Shown: positions 1-7,244, counted from the first letter of the stretch. The stretch: 7,362 bases of DNA from Cytophagales bacterium (GCA_003537495.1 DPSB01000476.1:3536-10897), one strand, 5' to 3'. Numbers and translations: made by a program. The notes: generated by a model not told the origin, from the sequence alone.

Positions 1-3
1 AAG

Positions 4-24
4 TTACATTTTGTAAGTTACAAA
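4..24. repeat. Nested TTACA/TGTAA dyads, possible operator
   Basis: TTTGTAA-G-TTACAAA at 10-24 is a perfect inverted repeat with seven-base arms around one base. A further TTACA at 4-8 pairs with TGTAA at 12-16, and AAGTTACA occurs twice (1-8 and 15-22). The half-sites overlap the -33 box and spacer of the candidate ispH promoter, a usual place for a repressor or activator site. The cognate regulator cannot be named, and the site could belong to a gene left of the window. Confidence 0.35.
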
Positions 25-40
25 TTGCGCGTTTGCTTTG
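10..40 (+). promoter_or_regulatory. Candidate Bacteroidota-type promoter of ispH
   Basis: TTTG at 10-13 is followed after 19 bases by TTGCTTTG at 33-40, one mismatch from the TANNTTTG -7 element. The spacing is what Bacteroidota sigma-A promoters use. Transcription would begin near base 46, giving a leader of about 35 bases before the proposed ATC start. This is a motif match only, and the sequence is AT-rich enough for chance resemblance. Confidence 0.4.
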
Positions 41-80
41 TGAACGCTAAGTGTCTTCAAACAAAGTTTAACGAAAGCTT

Positions 81-1298
81 ATCAAAAAGTTCGACATTCC
101 CGCTTATTATCGCTCTTCCATTACCGGCAAAGTAAAGGAGAGCCGCAGGGTAAAAGATCTGCGCAAGCAAGACTTTACTCCCGCCACGCTCGACTTCGGT
201 CCGGTACAATTTATACTGGCGCGACATTTTGGTTTTTGTTATGGTGTAGAGAACGCTATTGAGATTTCGTATCGGGCTTTGGAAGAATCGGTAGGGAAGA
301 ATGTTTATTTACTAAGCCAGATGATTCACAACCAGGAGGTGAATAACGATTTACAAGAGCGGGGTATAAAATTTATAATGGATACCGATGGCACCCAGTT
401 TATTCCCTGGGAAAAAATCAGCAAAGAGGATGTTGTAATTATACCAGCCTTTGGTACCACATTAGAAATTGAACATCTCCTGCTTGATAAAGGCGTTGAA
501 GTTCAAAAGTATAACACTACCTGTCCGTTTGTAGAAAAAGTTTGGAACCGGGCTGAAAAGTTGGGCAAAGAAAATTACACAACCATTATTCATGGCAAGC
601 CCAAGCACGAAGAAACAAAAGCAACATTTTCGCACAGTGCACACAACGGCCCTTCTGTAATTGTGCGCGATATGGATGATGCTGAAAAACTCAGCAACTA
701 CATGTTGGGCAGCAAAACGAAATCGGAATTTTACGAAGAGTTTGCGGGTAAGTATTCAACTGGATTTGATCCGACACAGCACCTGCATCGCGTAGGCGTG
801 GTAAACCAAACTACCATGCTGGCTACCGAAACCCAAGCCATTGCCGATTTCTTTAAACAACTAATGGTTGCAAAGTTTGGTGCTGAAAATATCAAAGAAC
901 ACTTTGCCGATACGCGCGACACGCTGTGTTATGCTACCAACGACAATCAGGATTCGACCTATCAACTACTGGAAACAGAAGCCGACCTGGCGGTAGTAGT
1001 GGGTGGCTATAATAGTTCGAATACTTCGCACATTGTTGAGCTTTGCGAACGCAAGTTTCCAACCTTCTTCATCAACTCTGAAACAGAAATAAAATCGCGT
1101 TCAGAAATTCATCACTTCAACTATCCGCGCAAGCAAAAAATTGTAACACACGAATTTTTACCAGACAAAAAGCCGGTGCGCATTATACTTACCAGCGGTG
1201 CTTCCTGCCCCGATACGCTGGTGGATCGGGTAATGTTAAAACTGGTCGGTTATTTTGATTCTGTTAAATCTGTTGACGAGGTGCTGGCTACTTTTTGA
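81..1298 (+). CDS. ispH: 4-hydroxy-3-methylbut-2-enyl diphosphate reductase, non-canonical ATC start
   Basis: IspH (LytB) is the cytosolic [4Fe-4S] enzyme that reduces HMBPP to IPP and DMAPP, the last step of the MEP pathway. The frame gives 405 residues, the long form. Visible motifs are HFGFCYGVENA with Cys53, NTTCPFVEKVW with Cys148 and DTLCYATNDNQ with Cys283, the three expected cluster ligands. There is also a HEE segment near residues 176-178 that fits the family's substrate-binding His/Glu pair, and a YNSSNTSH segment matching the conserved SxN substrate site. An additional Cys376 lies in SGASCPD near the C-terminus. The frame is closed by TAA at 69-71 and contains no ATG, GTG or TTG until TTG 279, which would remove Cys53. 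I chose ATC at 81 because the peptide from there (IKKFDIPAYYRSS) resembles the usual N-terminus of Bacteroidota IspH as I recall it. CTG 159, behind an AGGG at 147-150, is an alternative. The product is certain; the exact start is not. Confidence 0.9.
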   Translation: MKKFDIPAYYRSSITGKVKESRRVKDLRKQDFTPATLDFGPVQFILARHFGFCYGVENAIEISYRALEESVGKNVYLLSQMIHNQEVNNDLQERGIKFIMDTDGTQFIPWEKISKEDVVIIPAFGTTLEIEHLLLDKGVEVQKYNTTCPFVEKVWNRAEKLGKENYTTIIHGKPKHEETKATFSHSAHNGPSVIVRDMDDAEKLSNYMLGSKTKSEFYEEFAGKYSTGFDPTQHLHRVGVVNQTTMLATETQAIADFFKQLMVAKFGAENIKEHFADTRDTLCYATNDNQDSTYQLLETEADLAVVVGGYNSSNTSHIVELCERKFPTFFINSETEIKSRSEIHHFNYPRKQKIVTHEFLPDKKPVRIILTSGASCPDTLVDRVMLKLVGYFDSVKSVDEVLATF

Positions 1299-1329
1299 TT
1301 CGAACATGCCGTAACTCCTGCTACATTTG
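1299..1329 (+). promoter_or_regulatory. Candidate promoter with perfect TACATTTG -7 box for the TonB receptor
   Basis: TACATTTG at 1322-1329 matches TANNTTTG exactly. TTCG at 1299-1302, 19 bases upstream, is one mismatch from the TTTG -33 box. It sits in the 35-base gap right after the ispH stop, and the GTG start of the next gene begins four bases after the box. Transcription would therefore start at or beside the start codon. Confidence 0.5.
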
Positions 1330-1333
1330 TCGG

Positions 1334-3385
1334 GTGAACCGCTTTTTCATTTTTATAGCATCGCTCTATTCTCTTTCTGCTATTGCGCAGCAACAAGATT
1401 CAGTAAAAGTTCTGCAGGAAGTAACCATTCGTTCTTACGAAGCTGATCGCCCGTTGTTGGAGGTTCCCGCTTCTATTGGTTTGGTATTGAAAGAAGACTT
1501 GCAACGTTTTAATAATACCTCACTGGTTTCGGCTGCCAATACCTTGCCCGGTGTGCGCATGGAAGAGCGATCTCCCGGTAGTTATCGCTTTGCCATTCGG
1601 GGAAGTTCGTTGCGTGCACCTTTTGGCGTTCGTAATGTAAAAGTGTATTGGAACGAGTTGCCCCTAAGCGATGCCGGTGGCAATACCTACCTCAACCAAT
1701 TGGATGCAAACACTATTCAGCAAATGGAGATCATTAAGGGACCAGGCTCCAGTTTATATGGTGCTGGCACCGGTGGTGTTATCCTTTTAACTTCACCACA
1801 AGCTGATGTAGGAACATCTTTTACTGGTTCATTTTTAGGTGGGAGTTATGGCTTGCGCAATTATCAGATTGCACTCCATCAAGGCAGCGAGAAATCAACT
1901 CATTATGTAGGTTATCAACATCAGCAAACAGATGGCTATCGCGAACAAACCCGAATGGTGCGCGATCAACTAACCAGCACCTTCCGGTTTTCTATTTCTG
2001 ATAAAGAAACATTAGAGACCGCTATTTTTTATACTGATTTGTATTACCAAACACCTGGAGGTTTAACGCTTGCGGAGTTTGAGGCAAATCCAAAACAAGC
2101 CAGACCTGCTGCCGGAATTAATCCAGGTGCGATTGATGTAAATGCCCATATCGCACAGCGTTCATTTTATACCGGGGTTTCACATCAATATCACTTCCGA
2201 AAAAATTTGAACAACCGGACCAGTGTGTTTGGCAACTTTGTTCAGTTTAATAATTCGGCTATCCGAAATTTCGAGCGCAGGTTGGAACAAAACTTTGGTG
2301 CGCGTACAGTTACTGATTTTTCTTTTGATATTAACACCTGGCAAATGCGATTGCTGGGCGGTGGCGAATACCTGAATGGTTTTTCACCTATCAAAACCTA
2401 TCAGAACCTGCAAGGCACAACAGGTGCGTTGCAAAGCGATGATGAGTTACAAACGCGGCAAGCGAGTTTATTCGGTCAGGCAGAGTTAACGCATACCAAC
2501 TGGATTATTACAGCCGGCTTAAGCGCCAATTGGATTGCGTACAACTTTCAGCGCTTAAGTAATATTCCGGTTGAGCAACAACGTACCGACTTCAAACCAC
2601 AGGTAACACCTCGCATTGCTTTGCTGCGAAAAGTTAATGCTGCCTTCAGCACGCATGCCAGTATCAGTTGGGGATTTTCGCCACCTACCCTGGCCGAGGT
2701 TAGACCATCGAATACCATTTTCAATCGCGAGCTTCAATCTGAAAAAGGAATTCAAACGGAAGTTGGTGCAAGAGGTTATTTTGGCAAACGTAAATTTTTT
2801 GTGGATGCTGCGCTCTATCACTTTGCGTTGAAAGAAACTATTGTGGTGCGCAGAGATGCTGATGGTGCCGATTATTTTGTGAATGCCGGTGCTACCCGAC
2901 AAAACGGAGTTGAACTTTTATTAAACTGGCAACCTCAAATTAATCGTTTCAACTCTTTCAAATTGTGGGGTGGTCTTACATTAAATTATTATTCTTTCCG
3001 GGAGTATGTAAAAGATGTTACTTCCTTTGATGGCAACAAACTAACCGGAGTTCCCGATCGCATCATTACCGGAGGCGTAGATTTCGAAATTCAAAAACAT
3101 TTTTATGGCCACGTAACATTCAATTATACTTCTTCGCTTCCGCTGGATGATGCCAACTCGGTTTATGCTAAATCCTATACGTTGATCGGTTGCCGGTTAG
3201 GTTATAAAATCAATGCCGGTAAAATGCCGCTCGATTTTTTCGCTGGAGCTGACAACCTGCTTAACGAACATTACAGTTTAGGCAATGATTTGAATGCAGC
3301 CGGTGGGCGCTATTATAATGCAGCCGCGAGGCGTAATTATTTTGTGGGGTTGATCATAAATTTCAACACCACACATCAGCAATAA
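1334..3385 (+). CDS. TonB-dependent outer-membrane receptor
   Basis: This encodes a 683-residue outer-membrane transporter that takes up a ligand using TonB/ExbBD energy. Residues 1-18 form a signal peptide (NRFFIFIASLYSLSAIA, cut before QQQD). A TonB-box-like QEVTIRS follows, then the plug domain, with an RGSS segment and the plug motif GPGSSLYGAGTGGVILLTS at about residues 136-154. The rest is barrel, with the typical SPPTLAEVRPSN / LQSEKG stretch and a final aromatic strand (RRNYFVGLIINF) followed by six more residues. I start at GTG 1334 because it gives a clean signal peptide; the frame also opens at TTG 1295, but that adds a cysteine-rich stretch overlapping the ispH stop. There is no N-terminal carboxypeptidase-like domain and no SusD-type neighbour, so a glycan-utilisation SusC is unlikely. 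The layout resembles iron-complex or small-cofactor receptors, but the substrate cannot be read from the sequence. Confidence 0.88.
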   Translation: MNRFFIFIASLYSLSAIAQQQDSVKVLQEVTIRSYEADRPLLEVPASIGLVLKEDLQRFNNTSLVSAANTLPGVRMEERSPGSYRFAIRGSSLRAPFGVRNVKVYWNELPLSDAGGNTYLNQLDANTIQQMEIIKGPGSSLYGAGTGGVILLTSPQADVGTSFTGSFLGGSYGLRNYQIALHQGSEKSTHYVGYQHQQTDGYREQTRMVRDQLTSTFRFSISDKETLETAIFYTDLYYQTPGGLTLAEFEANPKQARPAAGINPGAIDVNAHIAQRSFYTGVSHQYHFRKNLNNRTSVFGNFVQFNNSAIRNFERRLEQNFGARTVTDFSFDINTWQMRLLGGGEYLNGFSPIKTYQNLQGTTGALQSDDELQTRQASLFGQAELTHTNWIITAGLSANWIAYNFQRLSNIPVEQQRTDFKPQVTPRIALLRKVNAAFSTHASISWGFSPPTLAEVRPSNTIFNRELQSEKGIQTEVGARGYFGKRKFFVDAALYHFALKETIVVRRDADGADYFVNAGATRQNGVELLLNWQPQINRFNSFKLWGGLTLNYYSFREYVKDVTSFDGNKLTGVPDRIITGGVDFEIQKHFYGHVTFNYTSSLPLDDANSVYAKSYTLIGCRLGYKINAGKMPLDFFAGADNLLNEHYSLGNDLNAAGGRYYNAAARRNYFVGLIINFNTTHQQ

Positions 3386-3418
3386 ACGCTATCGCGCTAA
3401 ATTGGTATCTTCACCTAT

Positions 3419-5530
3419 ATGAAGCTTCTACCCTGGTTGCTCTTTTTTACGTCATGTTGTCTTGCGCAAGATCCTTTGCGTTTTAAACATATTGTGCGCG
3501 AGAATGGCTCCAGCATAACCGGTGTACAGAACTTTCATCACGATTCAGAAGGTTATTTATGGATGGCTTCACCATCCAGTGAACTTATCCGGTTTGATGG
3601 TACAAACTTCCGGTATTATGGCTTTGCCGATTTTGAAGTGGATGGTATTCTTAGTTCGCGTGGGACGTTGGTGTTTGAAGATCGTAAGCAACGGCTTTGG
3701 ATTGGTACCGATACGGGTTGGCTTTTTCAGTACAATCGCATTAAGGATCAATTTGTAGTTGCAACCGATAGTTCGCAATCGGCTAACGCCCGCATTTTTT
3801 GCGCTACCGAAGCCCCCGATGGAAGTTTTTGGTTAGGCTCGTTAGGCGGTGGTCTGATTAGGTTTCATCCGGAAACAAAAGCTTTTAAACAATACAAAGC
3901 TGAGCAGGGAAATGCGAATACGTTACCAGACAATTTTATTTCTGGATTAAGCTACGATAAAGATGGAACACTTTGGGTAAGCACAACCGGTGGTTTATCT
4001 AGTTATAACCCACAAACCGATGCATTCGTTACTTATCCTTTATCAAACATTAACCCGAACGACACTTATCGATACCGGGTAATCCGAAGTCTGCATATAG
4101 CAGGCGATTACATTTATTTAAGTACCTATGGTGGTTTGCAGATTTTTAATCGCATCACAAAAACAAGCCAGCACCTTATTCATAATCCCGATGATAAAAA
4201 CACGCTTAGTCATAACTCGCTGTTTCGTATTGCCGAAGGTGCCGATGGAAAACTCTGGATAGCCACTTTTGGGGGTGGTCTCAATTTGTATGACCCGGCT
4301 ACTCAAACCTTCACGCACTGGAAGAATGATGCCTTTAATACCGAAGGGCTTTCCAGTAATAATTTATTTTCAGTTTACATGGATAATCAAGGCTTGCTCT
4401 GGATTGGTGCTTCTGATAATACAGTAAGTGTACTGAATACAAAAGCCAAAAAATTTCACTATGTAAAAAATAATGCCGGTCAGCCTTATAGTATTTCACG
4501 CGGTTGGGTTCGTTCGCTCCTGCCAGAAAATGATTCTATCTTTTGGTTGGGGTTCAATGAGCAGGGACTTAACAGACTTAATTTAAATACCGGCAAAGCC
4601 GAAAAATTTACTCACGATACAAAAAACCTAAACAGCATAAGTCATAATGCCGTTAGCGGCTTAAGTAAAGATCGGCAAGGTAATTTATGGATTGCGTTGG
4701 AGGGTGGTGGCGTCAATAAGTACGATAACTCCTCCAAAAAATTTACCCGCTACGTGGCCGGAAAAAACTCCATCAACAACAACGCTATTTCTGCTTTGCT
4801 GGTTGATAGCGAAAATGTTTTGTGGGCCACTGCTTATCGCGATGGATTGAACCTGCTGGATATCAATAAGAATAAGTTCAAACGAATCAACAACGATTCA
4901 CTTCGGGATGCTACGGGTATTTCATTTGAATTCGTGGAAGATATTTTTGAACTGAACGGCAACATCTGGTTTAATGGTCAAAACCAAGTGGTGGTATTTG
5001 ATAAAAAATATAACCGCTTTGTTAAGGTGGCAGAAACCGGACGCGTATTACAGGCAGATAATCCTTTCAACCTGGAAATAATTCCGTACTCCGAAACAGA
5101 AATGCTGTTAATTACCAAAGATGAGGCTCAGGCCATCCGGTATGTTAGTCCGGATAGTATTCAATTTGAACACTTGTTTAACATGAATGAAGCCGATGGG
5201 CTGAAGTCTTTTGTTGTGCACAATAAAGAAGTGTGGTATGTAACCTATAATCAATTAGTACGCTGGAATCCGCTACAGCGCCAAAAGCATATTTATACTG
5301 GTGCTGATGGAATTGCAATTGATGTGCTTAACTCCGTTTATAAGGACAAGCAGGGAAGAATCTTTATAACCTCGCTTGATGGGTTTAATTGGTTTTTTCC
5401 CGATCAGATTGTGGACGATACACTTGACAGAAGAATTGTATTTACAGATTTTAAACTCTTCAATCAATCTGCTTCGCAACAACCCGATTCCGTTTATAAC
5501 TTTAGCATACCTACTCAGCCCTCGCAGTGA
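3419..5530 (+). CDS. Periplasmic double beta-propeller sensor portion, truncated at TGA
   Basis: This is the product actually predicted from ATG 3419 if the TGA terminates: 703 residues. The signal peptide is MKLLPWLLFFTSCCLAQ, with cleavage likely after Ala16. The remainder is a tandem of Reg_prop repeats of the form D-x-x-G-x-L-W-I-G followed by GGGLxxYD. The core aromatic or equivalent positions fall near residues 48, 94, 138, 186, 233, 280, 328, 376, 424, 469, 517, 563, 606 and 649, every 43-48 residues. Fourteen blades fit the two seven-bladed propellers known for this sensor family. They form the extracytoplasmic ligand-sensing unit. Ended here, the protein would lack any membrane anchor and be released into the periplasm, unable to signal by itself. 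The natural ligand cannot be inferred. Confidence 0.75.
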   Translation: MKLLPWLLFFTSCCLAQDPLRFKHIVRENGSSITGVQNFHHDSEGYLWMASPSSELIRFDGTNFRYYGFADFEVDGILSSRGTLVFEDRKQRLWIGTDTGWLFQYNRIKDQFVVATDSSQSANARIFCATEAPDGSFWLGSLGGGLIRFHPETKAFKQYKAEQGNANTLPDNFISGLSYDKDGTLWVSTTGGLSSYNPQTDAFVTYPLSNINPNDTYRYRVIRSLHIAGDYIYLSTYGGLQIFNRITKTSQHLIHNPDDKNTLSHNSLFRIAEGADGKLWIATFGGGLNLYDPATQTFTHWKNDAFNTEGLSSNNLFSVYMDNQGLLWIGASDNTVSVLNTKAKKFHYVKNNAGQPYSISRGWVRSLLPENDSIFWLGFNEQGLNRLNLNTGKAEKFTHDTKNLNSISHNAVSGLSKDRQGNLWIALEGGGVNKYDNSSKKFTRYVAGKNSINNNAISALLVDSENVLWATAYRDGLNLLDINKNKFKRINNDSLRDATGISFEFVEDIFELNGNIWFNGQNQVVVFDKKYNRFVKVAETGRVLQADNPFNLEIIPYSETEMLLITKDEAQAIRYVSPDSIQFEHLFNMNEADGLKSFVVHNKEVWYVTYNQLVRWNPLQRQKHIYTGADGIAIDVLNSVYKDKQGRIFITSLDGFNWFFPDQIVDDTLDRRIVFTDFKLFNQSASQQPDSVYNFSIPTQPSQ
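5528..5530 (+). other. In-frame TGA stop separating sensor and transmitter
   Basis: The codon order is TCG CAG TGA AAG TCA GTT AAC. It falls in the linker just before the Y_Y_Y domain, where homologues read straight through. One substitution from TGG, CGA, AGA, GGA, TCA or TTA would create it. TGA also ends ispH at its expected C-terminus, so a reassigned code is unlikely, and TGAA is generally an efficient stop context. Confidence 0.85.
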
Positions 5531-6472
5531 AAGTCAGTTAACTTAAAAGATCATCACAGTTTCTTCTCTATCGGATTTGCTGCTCAGGAGTTTATTGCTC
5601 CGGAAAAAATTCAATACGCCTATCGCTTAAGCGGATTTGATAAAGACTGGGTTTATGTAGGCAACCGCACTTTTGCCAGTTATACCAATCTTGATCCCGG
5701 CCATTATACATTCGAAGTAAAATCTACCAACCCTGATGGATATTGGAGCAAGAACTCAAGTTCACTTTCAATTATTATCCAGCCACCTTACTGGCGCACG
5801 TGGTGGTTCATTTCACTTGCTTTATTATTGGTCTGCTGTTTATTGTATGCCGTGCATCGGTATCGCCTTGCTCAAAGTTTAAAATTAGAGCGTTTACGTA
5901 CCAAGATTGCCAGCGATCTGCACGATGAGGTGGGTTCAAGCCTTACCAAAATTTCCATTTACTCAGAATTGGCACAGACTGAACTTACAGAAAAAGAAAA
6001 AGCAAATTACCTCAATTCAATTGGTGGCCTTAGTCGTGAGGTAGTAAATACCATGAGTGATATTGTGTGGTCGATTGATAACAACAATGATTCACTACAT
6101 GAACTTATTAACCGCATGAAAGATTTTGCTACTGAAGTTCTGCACGCCCGTAACATTGATTTTGAGTTTACACTCCACAAAGCTGAAAGTAACAAAGTGC
6201 TTGACCCTGTTTTGCGACAAAATATTTACCTCATCTTTAAAGAAGCTATTAACAACATTGTTAAGCATTCGAAGGCAAACAAAGTGAATGTATTTATTAC
6301 CAGTCATCCACACTTTGAATTACAAATTGCCGATAATGGAATAGGATTGCCGGCACAACAATCGCAATCGGGCAATGGGCTTCGTAATATGAACAGGCGT
6401 GCAGTGGCTATTGGCGGTAAGATCTCTTTTGCATCAAAATCAGGCACAACGATTACGCTTACACTTACTTAA
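5531..6472 (+). CDS. Distal Y_Y_Y, membrane helix and HisKA_3/HATPase transmitter portion
   Basis: Residues are numbered from ATG 3419. The Y_Y_Y domain spans about 709-788, with YAYRLSGFDKDW and YTNLDPGHYTFEVKSTNPDG. PPYWRTWWF leads into a membrane helix at about 795-812. The cytoplasmic H-box DLHDEVGSSL places the phospho-acceptor at His835, of the HisKA_3 (NarL/DesK-partner) type. The ATPase has an N-box FKEAINNIVKHS (Asn945 region), a G1 box ADNGIGLP (Asp972) and a G2 box GNGLRNM (Gly985). No catalytic residue looks missing. Between the TGA and the membrane helix there is no ATG, GTG or TTG; the first is TTG 5828, inside the helix, with no ribosome site. Independent translation from 5828 would give 214 residues with half a helix, so this is best seen as the orphaned end of the kinase gene. 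Confidence 0.7.
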   Translation, partial: KSVNLKDHHSFFSIGFAAQEFIAPEKIQYAYRLSGFDKDWVYVGNRTFASYTNLDPGHYTFEVKSTNPDGYWSKNSSSLSIIIQPPYWRTWWFISLALLLVCCLLYAVHRYRLAQSLKLERLRTKIASDLHDEVGSSLTKISIYSELAQTELTEKEKANYLNSIGGLSREVVNTMSDIVWSIDNNNDSLHELINRMKDFATEVLHARNIDFEFTLHKAESNKVLDPVLRQNIYLIFKEAINNIVKHSKANKVNVFITSHPHFELQIADNGIGLPAQQSQSGNGLRNMNRRAVAIGGKISFASKSGTTITLTLT

Positions 6473-6492
6473 TCACCCCCATGTTTATGGGA

Positions 6493-6523
6493 TTGAACGC
6501 GATTGGCCAGGCTGGTAGTTTCG
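6493..6523 (+). promoter_or_regulatory. Candidate promoter upstream of the outer-membrane barrel gene
   Basis: TTGA at 6493-6496 and TAGTTTCG at 6516-6523 (one mismatch from TANNTTTG) are 19 bases apart. Transcription would start near 6530, about 14 bases before the ATG at 6544. An inverted repeat, AGGCT (6509-6513) and AGCCT (6525-6529), brackets the -7 box. If real, the barrel protein and response regulator could be transcribed separately from the kinase. Confidence 0.35.
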
Positions 6524-6543
6524 TAGCCTAAACACGAATCGTT

Positions 6544-7236
6544 ATGAAAATCTTAATTTCATGCTGTTTGCTTATGGCCACCGTGTGCACACAGGCACAA
6601 TGGAAGTTTGAAGTTGTTGCTGGGCCATCATTCACCACATTTATCGGCAAAGACAAAAAAGTTTGGGGCGCAACAAATACTAATCCTAAACTGGTTTTAC
6701 GCGGCAATGTTGGCTTTCGGGCTGAACGTTTGTTATCCGAAAAATTTCTTACGGGCGGAGGAATTTCATTTGCATTGAAGGGCACGGTGTATGAAGGCGA
6801 TCAGGAGTATTACAACTCCACTACCTATATGTTGGAACGAATTCAAGTAAAGTACACCAAAGTACTGAGCTACATAGATGTTCCGCTGTATGTAAAGTAT
6901 GTAGCGTCCCATAAGTTTAAGCTATTGATGGGCCTGCAACCTTCGTTTTTGCTGAGTGCTAAAATCAAAAATGATGATAATGCCCGTACAGCCTTCCCCA
7001 GTCTGCCCGAAACAGAAGATGCGAAAGATTATTACACTCCGTTTGATTTGGGTGTTTTGTTTGGCCCACACTACCAGATTAATGATCAGTTTGCAGTACA
7101 ACTGCTGGTGGTGCCTGGCATTTTGAAAATGGCGAAAGATGAAGTGTATGATGTTAACAGTGGCATAAAGGAACAAAAGTTCAAAGTAAAAAATGCATCT
7201 TTATCCTTTACATTAGTTTACATCATTCGCCAATAA
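6544..7236 (+). CDS. Secreted outer-membrane beta-barrel (PorT-like) protein
   Basis: This encodes a 230-residue exported protein. The signal peptide is MKILISCCLLMATVCTQA, cleaved before QWKFEV. The mature part alternates hydrophobic and polar residues in short strands: FEVVAGPSFTTFIG, LRGNVGFRAERLL, FLTGGGISFALKG, SYIDVPLYVKYV, FKLLMGLQPSFLLSA, FDLGVLFGPHYQIND, FAVQLLVVPGIL and a last strand SLSFTLVYII. The IDVPLYVKY segment and glycine-rich strands are typical of the PorT/OMP_b-brl_2 outer-membrane proteins of Bacteroidota. Members are structural or accessory proteins of mostly unknown role, so no specific function is assigned. It lies 71 bases after the kinase frame and eight bases before the response regulator, suggesting co-transcription with the latter. 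The ATG at 6544 is the only start that gives the full signal peptide. Confidence 0.8.
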   Translation: MKILISCCLLMATVCTQAQWKFEVVAGPSFTTFIGKDKKVWGATNTNPKLVLRGNVGFRAERLLSEKFLTGGGISFALKGTVYEGDQEYYNSTTYMLERIQVKYTKVLSYIDVPLYVKYVASHKFKLLMGLQPSFLLSAKIKNDDNARTAFPSLPETEDAKDYYTPFDLGVLFGPHYQINDQFAVQLLVVPGILKMAKDEVYDVNSGIKEQKFKVKNASLSFTLVYIIRQ

Positions 7237-7244
7237 GTTGATTC

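Larger units (their letters stand above)
3419..6472 (+). pseudogene. Two-component propeller sensor histidine kinase, interrupted by in-frame TGA
   Basis: Read through one TGA at 5528-5530 (codon 704), this frame encodes a 1017-codon membrane sensor kinase with domains in the canonical order: signal peptide, 14 Reg_prop blades, Y_Y_Y domain, one membrane helix, HisKA_3 and HATPase_c. Both parts are in the same frame with no indel, and no other stop occurs in the 313 codons after the TGA. It lacks the C-terminal receiver and AraC-type helix-turn-helix of one-piece hybrid two-component systems, so it needs a separate response regulator; one begins at 7245. The gene starts 33 bases after the TonB receptor and may be co-transcribed with it. 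A weak TATCTTCA box lies at 3406-3413, five bases before the ATG. The intact downstream motifs indicate a very recent lesion or a base error. The domain assignment is firm; whether the gene is truly dead is not. Confidence 0.8.

Noticed and set aside
40..135. Frame opening at GTG 40 as a small upstream gene or frameshifted ispH start
   Set aside because: The peptide shows no family resemblance and ends at TAA 133-135, and the ispH-like N-terminus already fits its own frame from 81 on.
279..1298. ispH starting at TTG 279
   Set aside because: It would remove Cys53 and the FGFCYGVENA motif, which are readable in the same frame upstream.
1295..1333. TonB receptor starting at TTG 1295, overlapping the ispH stop
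   Set aside because: It adds a cysteine-rich 13-residue stretch before a good signal peptide and would place the perfect TACATTTG box inside the coding region.
2555..2902. Minus-strand open frame inside the TonB receptor
   Set aside because: It is antisense to a clearly coding barrel region and has no recognisable domain or start signals; the other minus-strand frames in the window are similar shadows.
3387..3399. CGCTA direct repeat in the gap before the kinase
   Set aside because: Two five-base copies are too short to support a regulatory claim.
5528..5580. TGA as a selenocysteine codon or general TGA recoding
   Set aside because: The following bases hold only a short GTTAAC palindrome and no clear SECIS-like hairpin, Y_Y_Y kinases are not selenoproteins, and TGA properly terminates ispH.
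6478..6491. CCCAT-GTTT-ATGGG hairpin after the kinase as a terminator
   Set aside because: The stem is only five pairs and no T-run follows it; a weak chance structure is the simpler reading.
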